Assembly (NCBI GenBank): GCA_023487325.1
Contig: JAMDBS010000007.1
Location: forward strand, 1-11,793
Length of the DNA stretch: 11,793 nt
Reading direction: 5' to 3'
DNA from: Patescibacteria group bacterium
GTDB taxonomy: Bacteria > Patescibacteria > UBA1384 > JAMDBS01
Shown: positions 1 through 5,406 of the stretch, one piece after another
Numbering within the stretch: position 1 is the first letter of the stretch
Layout of the letters: each line of letters opens with the position of its first letter
Position numbers and translations under genes: made by a program
Notes under the pieces: model-generated
Told to the model about the DNA's origin: nothing
Database searches by the model: none
Seen by the model: the letters and a program-made list of their open reading frames with translations, nothing else

Positions 1-252
1 GATTGATGCATGGGTGGAGGGGTAGGACTCGGAGAGGGGGAATGGCCAGTGGGTGTTGGAGTGGGAATGAACGTCGAGGTTGGAGTCGGGAGCGGATCGG
101 TGGTTTGTACCGTTGACGTACCGCTACCTCCGCCGCAGCCAGTCAGGAGACCAGCGATAAGCACGAAAGCCGTAAGCAATAAGAAAATAAGATAAGCCCT
201 TTTTGTTTCTTTTTCGTCGAAAATCGACGAACCTCTCTGTTCCACGAACATT
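1..252 (-). CDS. Secreted lipoprotein, 5' part only, apparent frameshift near the start
   Basis: Read on the minus strand, a GGAGGA ribosome-binding site (plus 261-266) precedes an ATG at 252-250 by 8 nt. That frame starts with a basic stretch (FRRKRNKK) but meets a TAG after about 42 codons. Moving +1 at the run complementary to 197-204 (CCCTTTTT) opens a frame to the window edge with a textbook lipoprotein signal: a hydrophobic segment (LIFLLLTAFVLIAG) and the lipobox LLTGC, its Cys codon at 137-135. A Gly/Ser stretch and a Pro/Thr/Ser linker (PTPTPT, SPSPSPTPPP) follow, so the protein is probably lipid-anchored, with its functional domain beyond the left edge. The signal-peptide frame has a TAA just upstream and no good start of its own, so I infer a one-base indel: sequencing error, decay or contingency. 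The functional domain cannot be seen. Confidence 0.6.
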
Positions 253-307
253 TTTATCTTCCTCCTTTTACTGAATTTCTGAATTTCGGAAATATTGTAA
301 CTAGCTT

Positions 308-352
308 TAAAGCTGTAAGCCATAAAGCCGTAAGCTTTAAAGTAGTAAAACT
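308..352. repeat. Tandem array of 15-nt units (alternating 8+7 nt, TAA-based)
   Basis: Three successive 15-nt units begin at 308, 323 and 338 (TAAAGCTGTAAGCCA, TAAAGCCGTAAGCTT, TAAAGTAGTAAAACT). Each splits into an 8-nt and a 7-nt subunit beginning with TAA. The same vocabulary (AAGCCGTAAG) recurs at 2687-2729. Confidence 0.7.
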
Positions 353-406
353 AAGTTTTTAAAGAACCTTTCCACTTATATTATAACCCTAATTGGGAAA
401 CATTAC

Positions 407-435
407 ACTATATCATATTTTCTCGAGAAAGTCAA
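407..435 (-). promoter_or_regulatory. Sigma70-type promoter for the minus-strand lipoprotein gene
   Basis: On the minus strand TTGACT (435-430) is followed after exactly 17 nt by TATAGT (412-407), with a TGA just before the -10 that gives an extended -10 (TGn). Transcription would start near 400 and leave a leader of about 150 nt before the ATG at 252. The leader contains the complement of the 308-352 repeat array. Confidence 0.6.
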
Positions 436-456
436 GGGTGGGTAGGCAATAGTCGA

Positions 457-474
457 TAGACGCTAGGCGTTAGA
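457..474 (+). repeat. TAGACGY heptad cluster, copy 1
   Basis: TAGACGC, TAGGCGT and TAGA stand head to tail at a 7-nt step. The 18-nt block matches the one at 2757-2774 at 17 of 18 positions. Because 7 is not a multiple of 3, the three TAGs fall in all three forward frames. Confidence 0.7.
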
Positions 475-495
475 TTGGGGTAAAAAAGAAAAATA

Positions 496-524
496 TGGAC
501 AAGAGAACAAAAGTTTGGTATGCT
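496..524 (+). promoter_or_regulatory. Probable sigma70-type promoter for rpsU and downstream genes
   Basis: TGGACA (496-501) and TATGCT (519-524) are separated by 17 nt, and a TGG directly precedes the -10, forming an extended -10. The predicted start near 531 gives a leader of about 40 nt before rpsU. The -10 is only 4 of 6 to consensus, so this is a good but not certain call. Confidence 0.45.
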
Positions 525-542
525 GTTAATTAGTATGCGAAC

Positions 543-563
543 CCTCTCAAGAGGGGAGGTGAT
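543..563 (+). promoter_or_regulatory. rpsU leader: small hairpin abutting an extended Shine-Dalgarno
   Basis: GGAGGTGAT (555-563) is a near-full-length match to the 16S anti-Shine-Dalgarno, ending 6 nt before the ATG at 570. CCCTC (542-546) can pair with GAGGG (551-555) around a TCAA loop, touching the first base of the ribosome-binding site. Such a hairpin could tune S21 translation; that role is inference. Confidence 0.45.
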
Positions 564-569
564 TTAATC

Positions 570-779
570 ATGAATTATGGACGACAATCTAGATCTTACA
601 GCTCTGCTAAACCCAGCACTGATTTTGTAATTCGTAAATTTTTTCGCGAAGTTCAGCAAAGCCGAATTTTATCCGAAGCCAAGAAAAAAAGATTTTTTTC
701 TAAAGATATCAATCGAATGGAAAAAAGAGCTATCGCGCGCAGAAAAACAATGATTAGGAAAATTAAAAGGGGATACTAA
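570..779 (+). CDS. rpsU: Small ribosomal subunit protein bS21
   Basis: This 69-residue, strongly basic protein shows the S21 pattern from about residue 18: FVIRKFFREVQQSRILSEAKK, then an RFF/KDINR segment and a Lys/Arg-rich helix ending in KIKRGY. S21 sits on the 30S platform near the anti-Shine-Dalgarno and helps mRNA engagement during initiation. Length is typical of the family, with a slightly longer Ser/Arg-rich N-terminus. The start is fixed by the GGAGGTGAT site 6 nt upstream. It heads a probable operon with yqeY, an adjacency also known from Firmicutes. No terminator follows; the 115-nt gap to yqeY is AT-rich heptad repeat sequence. Confidence 0.9.
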   Translation: MNYGRQSRSYSSAKPSTDFVIRKFFREVQQSRILSEAKKKRFFSKDINRMEKRAIARRKTMIRKIKRGY

Positions 780-780
780 A

Positions 781-891
781 TCAATTTTCAATTTTTAATT
801 ATAAATTTTTAATGATTTAATTTTTAAACATTATAAAATTAGACATTATATAGAAATTAAGAATTAGACATTAGAAATTATAGCTAGGAAT
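781..891. repeat. AT-rich heptad-stepped repeat filling the rpsU-yqeY gap
   Basis: From 781 to 829 the sequence reads as degenerate 7-nt steps (TCAATTT twice, then TTAATTA, TAAATTT, TTAATGA, TTTAATT, TTTAAAC). A second block has TAGACAT at 840 and the pair TAGACAT-TAGAAAT at 865-878. No convincing promoter or terminator stands out in so low-complexity a stretch. Confidence 0.55.
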
Positions 892-894
892 ATT

Positions 895-1341
895 ATGACC
901 TTATTAGAACAAATTGAAACTGATTATCTACTCGCGCTAAAAGGCAAAAATGAGCCAGTTGTCTCGGTTTTACGAATGCTAAAATCGGCAATGAAAAATA
1001 AAGAAATCGCGCTGGGTAAAAAATTAGATGATACTTTAATTAGCGAATTGGTCGCCAAAGAAGTAAAAAGTCGCCAAGATTCAATTAATGAATATAAAAA
1101 AGGTAACCGCCAGGACTTGGTTGAAAAAGAACAGAGCGAAATTGAAATTCTCAAAAAGTATTTACCTGAGCAGCTCTCGCCAAATGAAGTAGAAAAAATT
1201 ATTGAAGAAACAATAAAAAAAGTTGGCGCTAATAGTCCGCAAGATATGGGTAAAGTTATGGCTGTGCTTATGCCTCAACTCAAAGGCAAAGCCGATGGCT
1301 CGCTAGTCTCGTCTTTAGTAAAAAGTAAACTGCAAGGTTAA
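895..1341 (+). CDS. yqeY: YqeY/GatB-related domain protein
   Basis: This 148-residue protein spans the whole single-domain YqeY family (148 residues is normal). Residues 70-110 carry the recognisable stretch with KSRQDSINEYKKGNRQDL and EIEILKKYLPEQLS, and residues 116-140 carry DMGKVMAVLMPQLKGKADG. The fold is related to the C-terminal tRNA-binding domain of GatB, the amidase subunit that makes Gln-tRNA and Asn-tRNA. YqeY has no catalytic site of its own and its exact role is not settled; tRNA or amidotransferase interaction is the family-based guess. A weak AGGAAT site precedes the ATG. Only 4 nt separate its stop from the HD-protein gene, so the two are surely cotranscribed. Confidence 0.88.
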   Translation: MTLLEQIETDYLLALKGKNEPVVSVLRMLKSAMKNKEIALGKKLDDTLISELVAKEVKSRQDSINEYKKGNRQDLVEKEQSEIEILKKYLPEQLSPNEVEKIIEETIKKVGANSPQDMGKVMAVLMPQLKGKADGSLVSSLVKSKLQG

Positions 1342-1345
1342 AAAT

Positions 1346-2290
1346 ATGCAAAAACCATTTAAGTATGGCGTATTTTTATTTTTGGCGATTTTTGCTATTA
1401 GTTTTTTGGTAAATCTTTTATTTGCTTTAATAATAAAAAATCAATTAATTCTTTCTAGCGCTCATGTGCTAATAATTTTATTTTCTGCGATTGTAATCTC
1501 GTTTATTACGAGTATTTTAGTAATTCTTACTACGCCGATCTTGCGAGATTTTTTAATTACCTACCGAACGCTACTGAGACTAGAAGCGTTATCACACCCC
1601 TTGCTGCGCCGACTTTCCACTGAAGCCTCCGGCACTTATAACCATTCTATTATGGTAGCAAATTTATCTAATAAAGCGGCGCGCGCGCTTGGTGCCGACA
1701 GCTTGCTCGCTCGAGTAGGAGGATATTATCATGATGTGGGCAAATTAGTTAAGCCGGAAATGTTTATTGAAAATCAGACTAATATTGAAAATCGCCACGA
1801 AGAGCTTGATCCTAAAAAAAGCGCAAAAATCATTATTAATCACGTAAAAGAGGGGATAAAGCTCGCTAAAGAAAATCGTTTGCCCGATGAGGTGATCTCT
1901 CTAATTGCCAGCCATCACGGAACAACCTTGATTGGTTATTTTTACGAGAAAGCCCTGCTAGAGAATCCGCGAGTTAAAAAAGCCTATTTTCAATATCCCG
2001 GCCCAAAGCCCATGAGCAAGGAAGCGGCTATTATAATGTTAGCTGATGCCATTGAGGCGAAAACGCGTCTGATAAAAAATATTACCATTAAAGATATTAG
2101 AGAAGTGGTAGAAGATACCATTCGGCTTAGGTTCGACGAAAAACAATTCGAGCTTTCCGGGCTAACTTCGGGCGATGTAAATAAAATTAAAAACACTTTT
2201 ATCGATACCTTGGCGGTAATATTTCACCAGCGTATCGATTATCCAAAAACTGGTTTTTTAAGATATTCCGTCGAAAAAAATGAAAAATAA
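1346..2290 (+). CDS. Membrane-anchored HD-domain phosphohydrolase, short PgpH/YqfF-like protein
   Basis: Residues 8-31 and 40-63 form two hydrophobic segments, so a short membrane anchor is followed by a cytoplasmic HD domain. The metal-site set is complete: H100 in GTYNHS, H129-D130 in YYHDVGK, H166 in NHVKEG, H190-H191 in SHHGTT and D234 in ADAIEA. This spacing matches the PgpH branch, whose characterised members hydrolyse cyclic di-AMP to pApA. Full-size PgpH/YqfF is about 700 residues, with an extracellular domain and seven membrane helices; this protein has 314 and keeps two helices plus HD. Its 3' end overlaps ybeY by 11 nt, as expected of the yqfF-ybeY neighbourhood. The family call is firm; the exact nucleotide substrate is inferred. 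Confidence 0.82.
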   Translation: MQKPFKYGVFLFLAIFAISFLVNLLFALIIKNQLILSSAHVLIILFSAIVISFITSILVILTTPILRDFLITYRTLLRLEALSHPLLRRLSTEASGTYNHSIMVANLSNKAARALGADSLLARVGGYYHDVGKLVKPEMFIENQTNIENRHEELDPKKSAKIIINHVKEGIKLAKENRLPDEVISLIASHHGTTLIGYFYEKALLENPRVKKAYFQYPGPKPMSKEAAIIMLADAIEAKTRLIKNITIKDIREVVEDTIRLRFDEKQFELSGLTSGDVNKIKNTFIDTLAVIFHQRIDYPKTGFLRYSVEKNEK

Positions 2291-2663
2291 TTTAATTTTA
2301 AAATTACAAAATAGCACTAAGTTCTCGGTACCCAAGACGTTCGCTGAGAGTATCTTGCAAAATTGTTTAAAAAAATACAAATATACAAAGCTGACGGAAA
2401 TAGGTGTCTTAATTGTTGGCCAAACTAAAATCCGTGCTTTAAATAAAAAATATCGCGGCAAAGATTGTGTTACTGATGTTTTATCTTTTCCGCAAATATC
2501 CAGCCAGAAATTAAATTTTAATTATAATTTATTGGGAGATATAGTAATCTGCTGGCCAAAATTAGCTCATCAAGCTAAAATCGCTGGACATAGTGAAAAA
2601 AAAGAATTACAATTATTATTAGAACACAGTTTTAAGCATTTAATTGGAATTCACCATAAATAG
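2280..2663 (+). CDS. ybeY: Endoribonuclease YbeY (rRNA maturation), short C-terminus
   Basis: YbeY is a zinc-dependent single-strand RNase involved in 16S rRNA 3'-end processing and ribosome quality control. The conserved LNKKYRGKDCVTDVLSFP block spans residues 54-71 and includes the invariant Arg (R59). LLGDIVI follows at 84-90. The zinc motif appears as HSFKHLIGIHH (116-126), keeping all three histidines of the usual HGxLHLxGYDH but replacing Gly by Ser and Tyr-Asp by Ile-His. Translation stops one residue later, so the usual C-terminal tail of roughly 20-30 residues is missing (127 residues against about 150). The start overlaps the end of the HD gene by 11 nt, suggesting coupled translation. 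It is probably functional, but the altered motif and truncation leave some doubt. Confidence 0.85.
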   Translation: MKNNLILKLQNSTKFSVPKTFAESILQNCLKKYKYTKLTEIGVLIVGQTKIRALNKKYRGKDCVTDVLSFPQISSQKLNFNYNLLGDIVICWPKLAHQAKIAGHSEKKELQLLLEHSFKHLIGIHHK

Positions 2664-2686
2664 TTTAAAACTCAAAGCGCAAAATT

Positions 2687-2729
2687 TAAAGCTATAAGCC
2701 GTAAGTCGTAAGAATTAAGGAGTAAGTCG
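2687..2729. repeat. TAAGNNN heptad array
   Basis: Five consecutive heptads start at 2695, 2702, 2709, 2716 and 2723 (TAAGCCG, TAAGTCG, TAAGAAT, TAAGGAG, TAAGTCG) without a break in phase, preceded by an 8-nt unit from 2687. The constant part is TAAG; the last three bases vary. Confidence 0.8.
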
Positions 2730-2756
2730 TTGGGTTATAGAAGCTGGTATAGAGAT

Positions 2757-2777
2757 TAGACGCTAGACGTTAGAATG
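2757..2777 (+). repeat. TAGACGY heptad cluster, copy 2
   Basis: TAGACGC, TAGACGT and TAGAATG are three in-phase heptads. The 2757-2774 block is near-identical to 457-474 and stands in the same orientation relative to the genes. Confidence 0.8.
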
Positions 2778-2779
2778 GT

Positions 2780-2807
2780 TATAAACTATAAGTTATAGGT
2801 TATAAGT
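2780..2807. repeat. TATAAGT heptad array
   Basis: Four in-phase heptads: TATAAAC, TATAAGT, TATAGGT and TATAAGT. They follow the TAGACGY cluster after only 2 nt and use a different consensus. Confidence 0.8.
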
Positions 2808-2824
2808 TTTACGATACAGTTTTG

Positions 2825-2845
2825 ACATTTTACATTTAACATTTG
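2825..2845. repeat. ACATTTN heptad array
   Basis: Three in-phase heptads: ACATTTT, ACATTTA and ACATTTG. The first overlaps a TTGACA hexamer (2822-2827), but no acceptable -10 lies 16-18 nt further on, so I read this as repeat rather than promoter. Confidence 0.7.
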
Positions 2846-2860
2846 AGATAAATTAATAGC

Positions 2861-2873
2861 GGAGGGGATGTGA
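2861..2873 (+). promoter_or_regulatory. ftsA ribosome-binding site with an overlapping ATG-TGA start-stop
   Basis: GGAGG (2861-2865) lies 4 nt before the GTG start at 2870. An ATG at 2868 overlaps that GTG and is followed at once by TGA, giving the hexamer ATGTGA. The GTG is the only start that yields the normal FtsA N-terminus. The same arrangement is found at nrdD (5405-5410). Confidence 0.6.
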
Positions 2874-4102
2874 TAAAACAAAACGTAGTGGTCGGATTAG
2901 ATGTTGGTACTTCTAAGGTGGCGGTTTGCGCAGGTGCTCTAAGTGAGGGCGGTATCGAGGTTATAGGACTAGCCAAAGCACCTAATACCGGACTAAGGAG
3001 GGGGATTGTTTCGGATATTGAAGAAACTGTTTCAGCAATTTCTGCAGCTTTAGAGGAAGCGGAAAGGATGGCTGGCGTACCACTTTCTTCTTGTTATGTG
3101 GGAATTGGTGGCAGTCAAATTACTTCTCATAATTCCAAAGGTGTAATTGCTATTTCACGGGCTGACGGCGAGATAACCGAAGCTGACGTTGAGCGCGTTA
3201 TCGAAACCTCCAAGACGGTTGCCATTCCCCCAAATCGGGAAATTTTACATATCATTCCCCAACATTATATTGTCGACGGACAAGAAAGCATTAAAGACCC
3301 AATTGGCATGAGCGGGATTAGACTAGAGGTGGAAACGCATGTTATTAGCGGCTCGATTTCCGCAATTAAAAATTTAACTAAATGCGTTACGCAAGCCGGA
3401 TTAGATGTTAACGGTTTGGTTTTCAGCCCCTTGGCAACGTCCAAAATTACTCTCAGTAAAAAGCAAATGGAAATGGGGGTAATTTTAATCGACATAGGTG
3501 CTGGCACAACCTCTTTTGCAGTTTTCGAGGAAGGAGATATTATTCATTGCAATGTCTTGCCGGTAGGATCCATGCATATTACCAATGATATTGCTATCGG
3601 TCTGCGAATTTCTCTAGATGCCGCCGAAAAAATTAAAATAAAACATGGCACTTCGGCATCAGAAAAAATTCGTGAAACCGAAACCATCAACTTAAATAAT
3701 TTCGATCCACAAGAAGACCAAAAGGTCAGTAAAAAATATGTCGCGGAAATTATCGAAGCGCGGCTAACTGAAATATTTTCCATGATAAAAGACGAATTAA
3801 AGAAAATAAATAGAGACGGAATGTTGCCAGCCGGCGCCATAATAACAGGAGGGGGATCACAATTAACCGGCCTATTAGAGTTTTGCAAAGAATACTTGAG
3901 ATTACCGGCTCGCCATGGCTTGCCCGCGCTAGAAGTTTCCGGTATGGTTGACAAGATAGACGATCCTGTGTATGCTACAAGTGTAGGATTAATGCTTTGG
4001 GGATTAGAGGACACTCCCAAGGTAAGTTCTAAGTTTAAAATGCCGCAAATGGGCGGTCTAGTCGATAGAGCAAAAAATATTTTCAAACAATTCTTACCCT
4101 AA
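2870..4102 (+). CDS. ftsA: Cell division protein FtsA
   Basis: FtsA is the actin-like ATPase that tethers FtsZ filaments to the membrane and recruits later divisome proteins. All expected parts are visible in 410 residues: the phosphate-1 loop GLDVGTSKV (9-17), the FtsA-specific 1C region (about 84-160), phosphate-2 [10 protein letters not shown] (208-216), the adenosine motif [11 protein letters not shown] (322-332) and a C-terminal amphipathic membrane-targeting helix (about 396-409, [13 protein letters not shown]). Length is standard. The start is GTG. It lies 22 nt upstream of ftsZ, the usual division-gene pair; no ftsQ or mur genes are present in this window. The upstream gap is full of heptad repeats and shows no clear promoter. 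Confidence 0.95.
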   Translation: MIKQNVVVGLDVGTSKVAVCAGALSEGGIEVIGLAKAPNTGLRRGIVSDIEETVSAISAALEEAERMAGVPLSSCYVGIGGSQITSHNSKGVIAISRADGEITEADVERVIETSKTVAIPPNREILHIIPQHYIVDGQESIKDPIGMSGIRLEVETHVISGSISAIKNLTKCVTQAGLDVNGLVFSPLATSKITLSKKQMEMGVILIDIGAGTTSFAVFEEGDIIHCNVLPVGSMHITNDIAIGLRISLDAAEKIKIKHGTSASEKIRETETINLNNFDPQEDQKVSKKYVAEIIEARLTEIFSMIKDELKKINRDGMLPAGAIITGGGSQLTGLLEFCKEYLRLPARHGLPALEVSGMVDKIDDPVYATSVGLMLWGLEDTPKVSSKFKMPQMGGLVDRAKNIFKQFLP

Positions 4103-4124
4103 ATATAATCCCTTAAGGAGTAAC

Positions 4125-5210
4125 ATGGAAAAACAATCTGATATCGAAAGCTTTGCGATTATCAAAGTCGCGGGCGTCGGCGGATCAGGATGCAACGCTG
4201 TTAACAGAATGATTGAAGCCAAGGTAAAAGGCATCGAGTTTATCGCTATTAATACTGATGCTCAAGCCTTGCTTCATAATCAGGCTCCTATAAAAGTGCA
4301 AATAGGCAAAGAAACAACTGGAGGGTTGGGTGCCGGCAGTGATGTAGAAATGGGAAGAAAATCTGTCGAAGAAAATAAAGAAGAAATCTACGAAGTGTTA
4401 AAAGGCGCCGATATGGTATTTGTTACCTATGGCGCGGGCGGCGGCACGGGAACTGGCGCCGGTCCAATGGTTGCCTCAATCGCCAAAGAATTAGGCGCTT
4501 TAACAGTCGGCGTGGTAACCAAACCATTTTCTTTTGAAGGCATGCGCAGACGCAAAGTTGCCGAAATCGGCATTGAAGAACTTAAAGATAAAGTTGACAC
4601 GCTAATTACTATTCCTAACGATAGATTGTTGCAGATCATCGATAAAAAGACTTCTCTTTTAGATGCTTTTGGCGTTGTTGACGATGTTTTGCGACAAGGC
4701 GTTCAAGGCATTTCCGACTTAATCACCTTGCATGGCATTATTAACGTTGATTTTGCCGATGTCCGCACTATTATGTCCGACGCGGGTTCGGCTTTAATGG
4801 GTATTGGCCGCGCCACCGGAGACAATCGCGCTATCGATGCCGCACGCGCCGCTATTGATTCACCTTTATTAGAATTATCTATTGATGGGGCTAAGGGTAT
4901 TTTATTTAATATTACGGGGGGTCCGGATTTAGGAATGTATGAAATCGACGAAGCTGCCAAAGCAATTACCGAAGCGGCTGACCCTGATGCTAACATCATT
5001 TTTGGCGCCATTGTCGACGAATCTATGTCTGGCGAAGTTAAAATTACTGTCATTGCCACTGGTTTTGAACCAGGTACAGAGAACAAGAAAAAAGACAACA
5101 AATTTCATCAACCAGTTAGAATGGAAGTTCCGCACGAACCGCAAGTCGAAGAAGTAAAACCCGAAGAGGAATTAGAGGTCCCGGCATTTATACGCAGGAA
5201 GCTTAAATAG
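4125..5210 (+). CDS. ftsZ: Cell division GTPase FtsZ
   Basis: FtsZ is the tubulin homologue that forms the cytokinetic ring. The N-terminal nucleotide site [15 protein letters not shown] (15-29) is followed by the tubulin signature GGGTGTG (105-111), the guanine-region NDRLL (165-169) and the T7 loop NVDFADV (207-213), which completes the active site of the neighbouring subunit. After a short charged linker (about 320-349) comes the conserved C-terminal peptide EVPAFIRRK (351-359), which binds FtsA. Length (361) is normal with a rather short linker. AAGGAG (4115-4120) precedes the ATG by 4 nt. The pair ends at an intrinsic terminator at 5292. Confidence 0.97.
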   Translation: MEKQSDIESFAIIKVAGVGGSGCNAVNRMIEAKVKGIEFIAINTDAQALLHNQAPIKVQIGKETTGGLGAGSDVEMGRKSVEENKEEIYEVLKGADMVFVTYGAGGGTGTGAGPMVASIAKELGALTVGVVTKPFSFEGMRRRKVAEIGIEELKDKVDTLITIPNDRLLQIIDKKTSLLDAFGVVDDVLRQGVQGISDLITLHGIINVDFADVRTIMSDAGSALMGIGRATGDNRAIDAARAAIDSPLLELSIDGAKGILFNITGGPDLGMYEIDEAAKAITEAADPDANIIFGAIVDESMSGEVKITVIATGFEPGTENKKKDNKFHQPVRMEVPHEPQVEEVKPEEELEVPAFIRRKLK

Positions 5211-5214
5211 TCCT

Positions 5215-5285
5215 TAGACATTAGACGTCCCGCCCGCCATCGCAAGCCAGCTTGCTGGCGTTGCGGGCAGGTAGACGTTAGGCTA
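5215..5285 (+). repeat. TAGACGT heptads interrupted by a GC-rich hairpin
   Basis: TAGACAT (5215-5221) and TAGACGT (5222-5228) lead up to a 43-nt GC-rich insert. A further TAGACGT (5272-5278) and TAGGCTA follow it. The heptad next to the insert is identical on both sides. Confidence 0.65.
5229..5271. repeat. 43-nt GC-rich imperfect palindrome, possible REP- or MITE-like element
   Basis: The ends CCCGCCCGC (5229-5237) and GCGGGCAGG (5263-5271) are inverted copies at 8 of 9 positions. The core GCCAGC (5246-5251), loop TT, GCTGGC (5254-5259) pairs perfectly, and CGCAA/TTGCG can extend the core with one bulged base. It is much richer in G+C than its surroundings and has no coding potential. TAGACGT flanks both sides, which could be a 7-bp target duplication or simply the array's own unit. 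Confidence 0.55.
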
Positions 5286-5291
5286 TGAGTA

Positions 5292-5325
5292 GAAAAAAGC
5301 GTTTTCACGCTTTTTTCTTTTTCCA
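5292..5325 (+). terminator. Intrinsic terminator of the ftsA-ftsZ unit
   Basis: GAAAAAAGCGT (5292-5302), loop TTTC, ACGCTTTTTTC (5307-5317) is a perfect 11-bp stem; the T-run inside its right arm and the following TTTTT provide the U-tract. The A-run on the left arm makes it potentially bidirectional. Confidence 0.85.
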
Positions 5326-5329
5326 CAAT

Positions 5330-5358
5330 TTGACTTTATATTTTCCAAAGTACATAAT
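5330..5358 (+). promoter_or_regulatory. Sigma70-type promoter of the nrdD cluster
   Basis: TTGACT (5330-5335) and CATAAT (5353-5358) are each 5 of 6 to consensus with the ideal 17-nt spacer. It lies just after the ftsZ terminator. Transcription would begin near 5365, giving a leader of about 40 nt before the nrdD GTG. I found no NrdR box around it. Confidence 0.7.
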
Positions 5359-5406
5359 TGAGACAGAAAATTATAAAACTTAGAAAGGGGAAATGGGGAG
5401 GGGAAT

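Larger units (their letters stand above)
253..569. other. Divergent intergenic region between the lipoprotein gene and rpsU
   Basis: No protein gene is visible in these 317 bases. The region holds the leader and promoter of the minus-strand lipoprotein gene, a TAA-rich tandem array (308-352), one TAGACGC heptad cluster (457-474), a likely plus-strand promoter (496-524) and the short rpsU leader with its strong ribosome-binding site. The two promoters diverge and do not overlap. Confidence 0.6.

Noticed and set aside
10..195. Plus-strand Gly/Val-rich open frame of 61 codons
   Set aside because: It is the antisense of the Pro/Thr-rich linker and signal peptide of the minus-strand lipoprotein; it has no ribosome-binding site and its composition is what antisense of such a linker gives.
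253..569. tRNA or riboswitch in the long gap before rpsU
   Set aside because: No cloverleaf, GTTC-type T-loop or known riboswitch core can be traced; the gap is explained by two promoters and repeats.
2687..2845. CRISPR array
   Set aside because: Units are 7 nt with no unique spacers and no cas genes in the window.
2822..2850. TTGACA as -35 of an ftsA promoter
   Set aside because: No hexamer resembling TATAAT occurs 16-18 nt downstream, and the TTGACA is partly made by the first ACATTTN repeat unit.
3265..5157. Open frames antisense to or overlapping ftsA and ftsZ, up to 180 codons
   Set aside because: They are shadows of two clear conserved genes, lack ribosome-binding sites and encode no recognisable domain.
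5326..5406. NrdR-binding boxes upstream of nrdD
   Set aside because: No pair of 16-bp ACACWATATATWGTGT-like palindromes is present; only generally AT-rich sequence.
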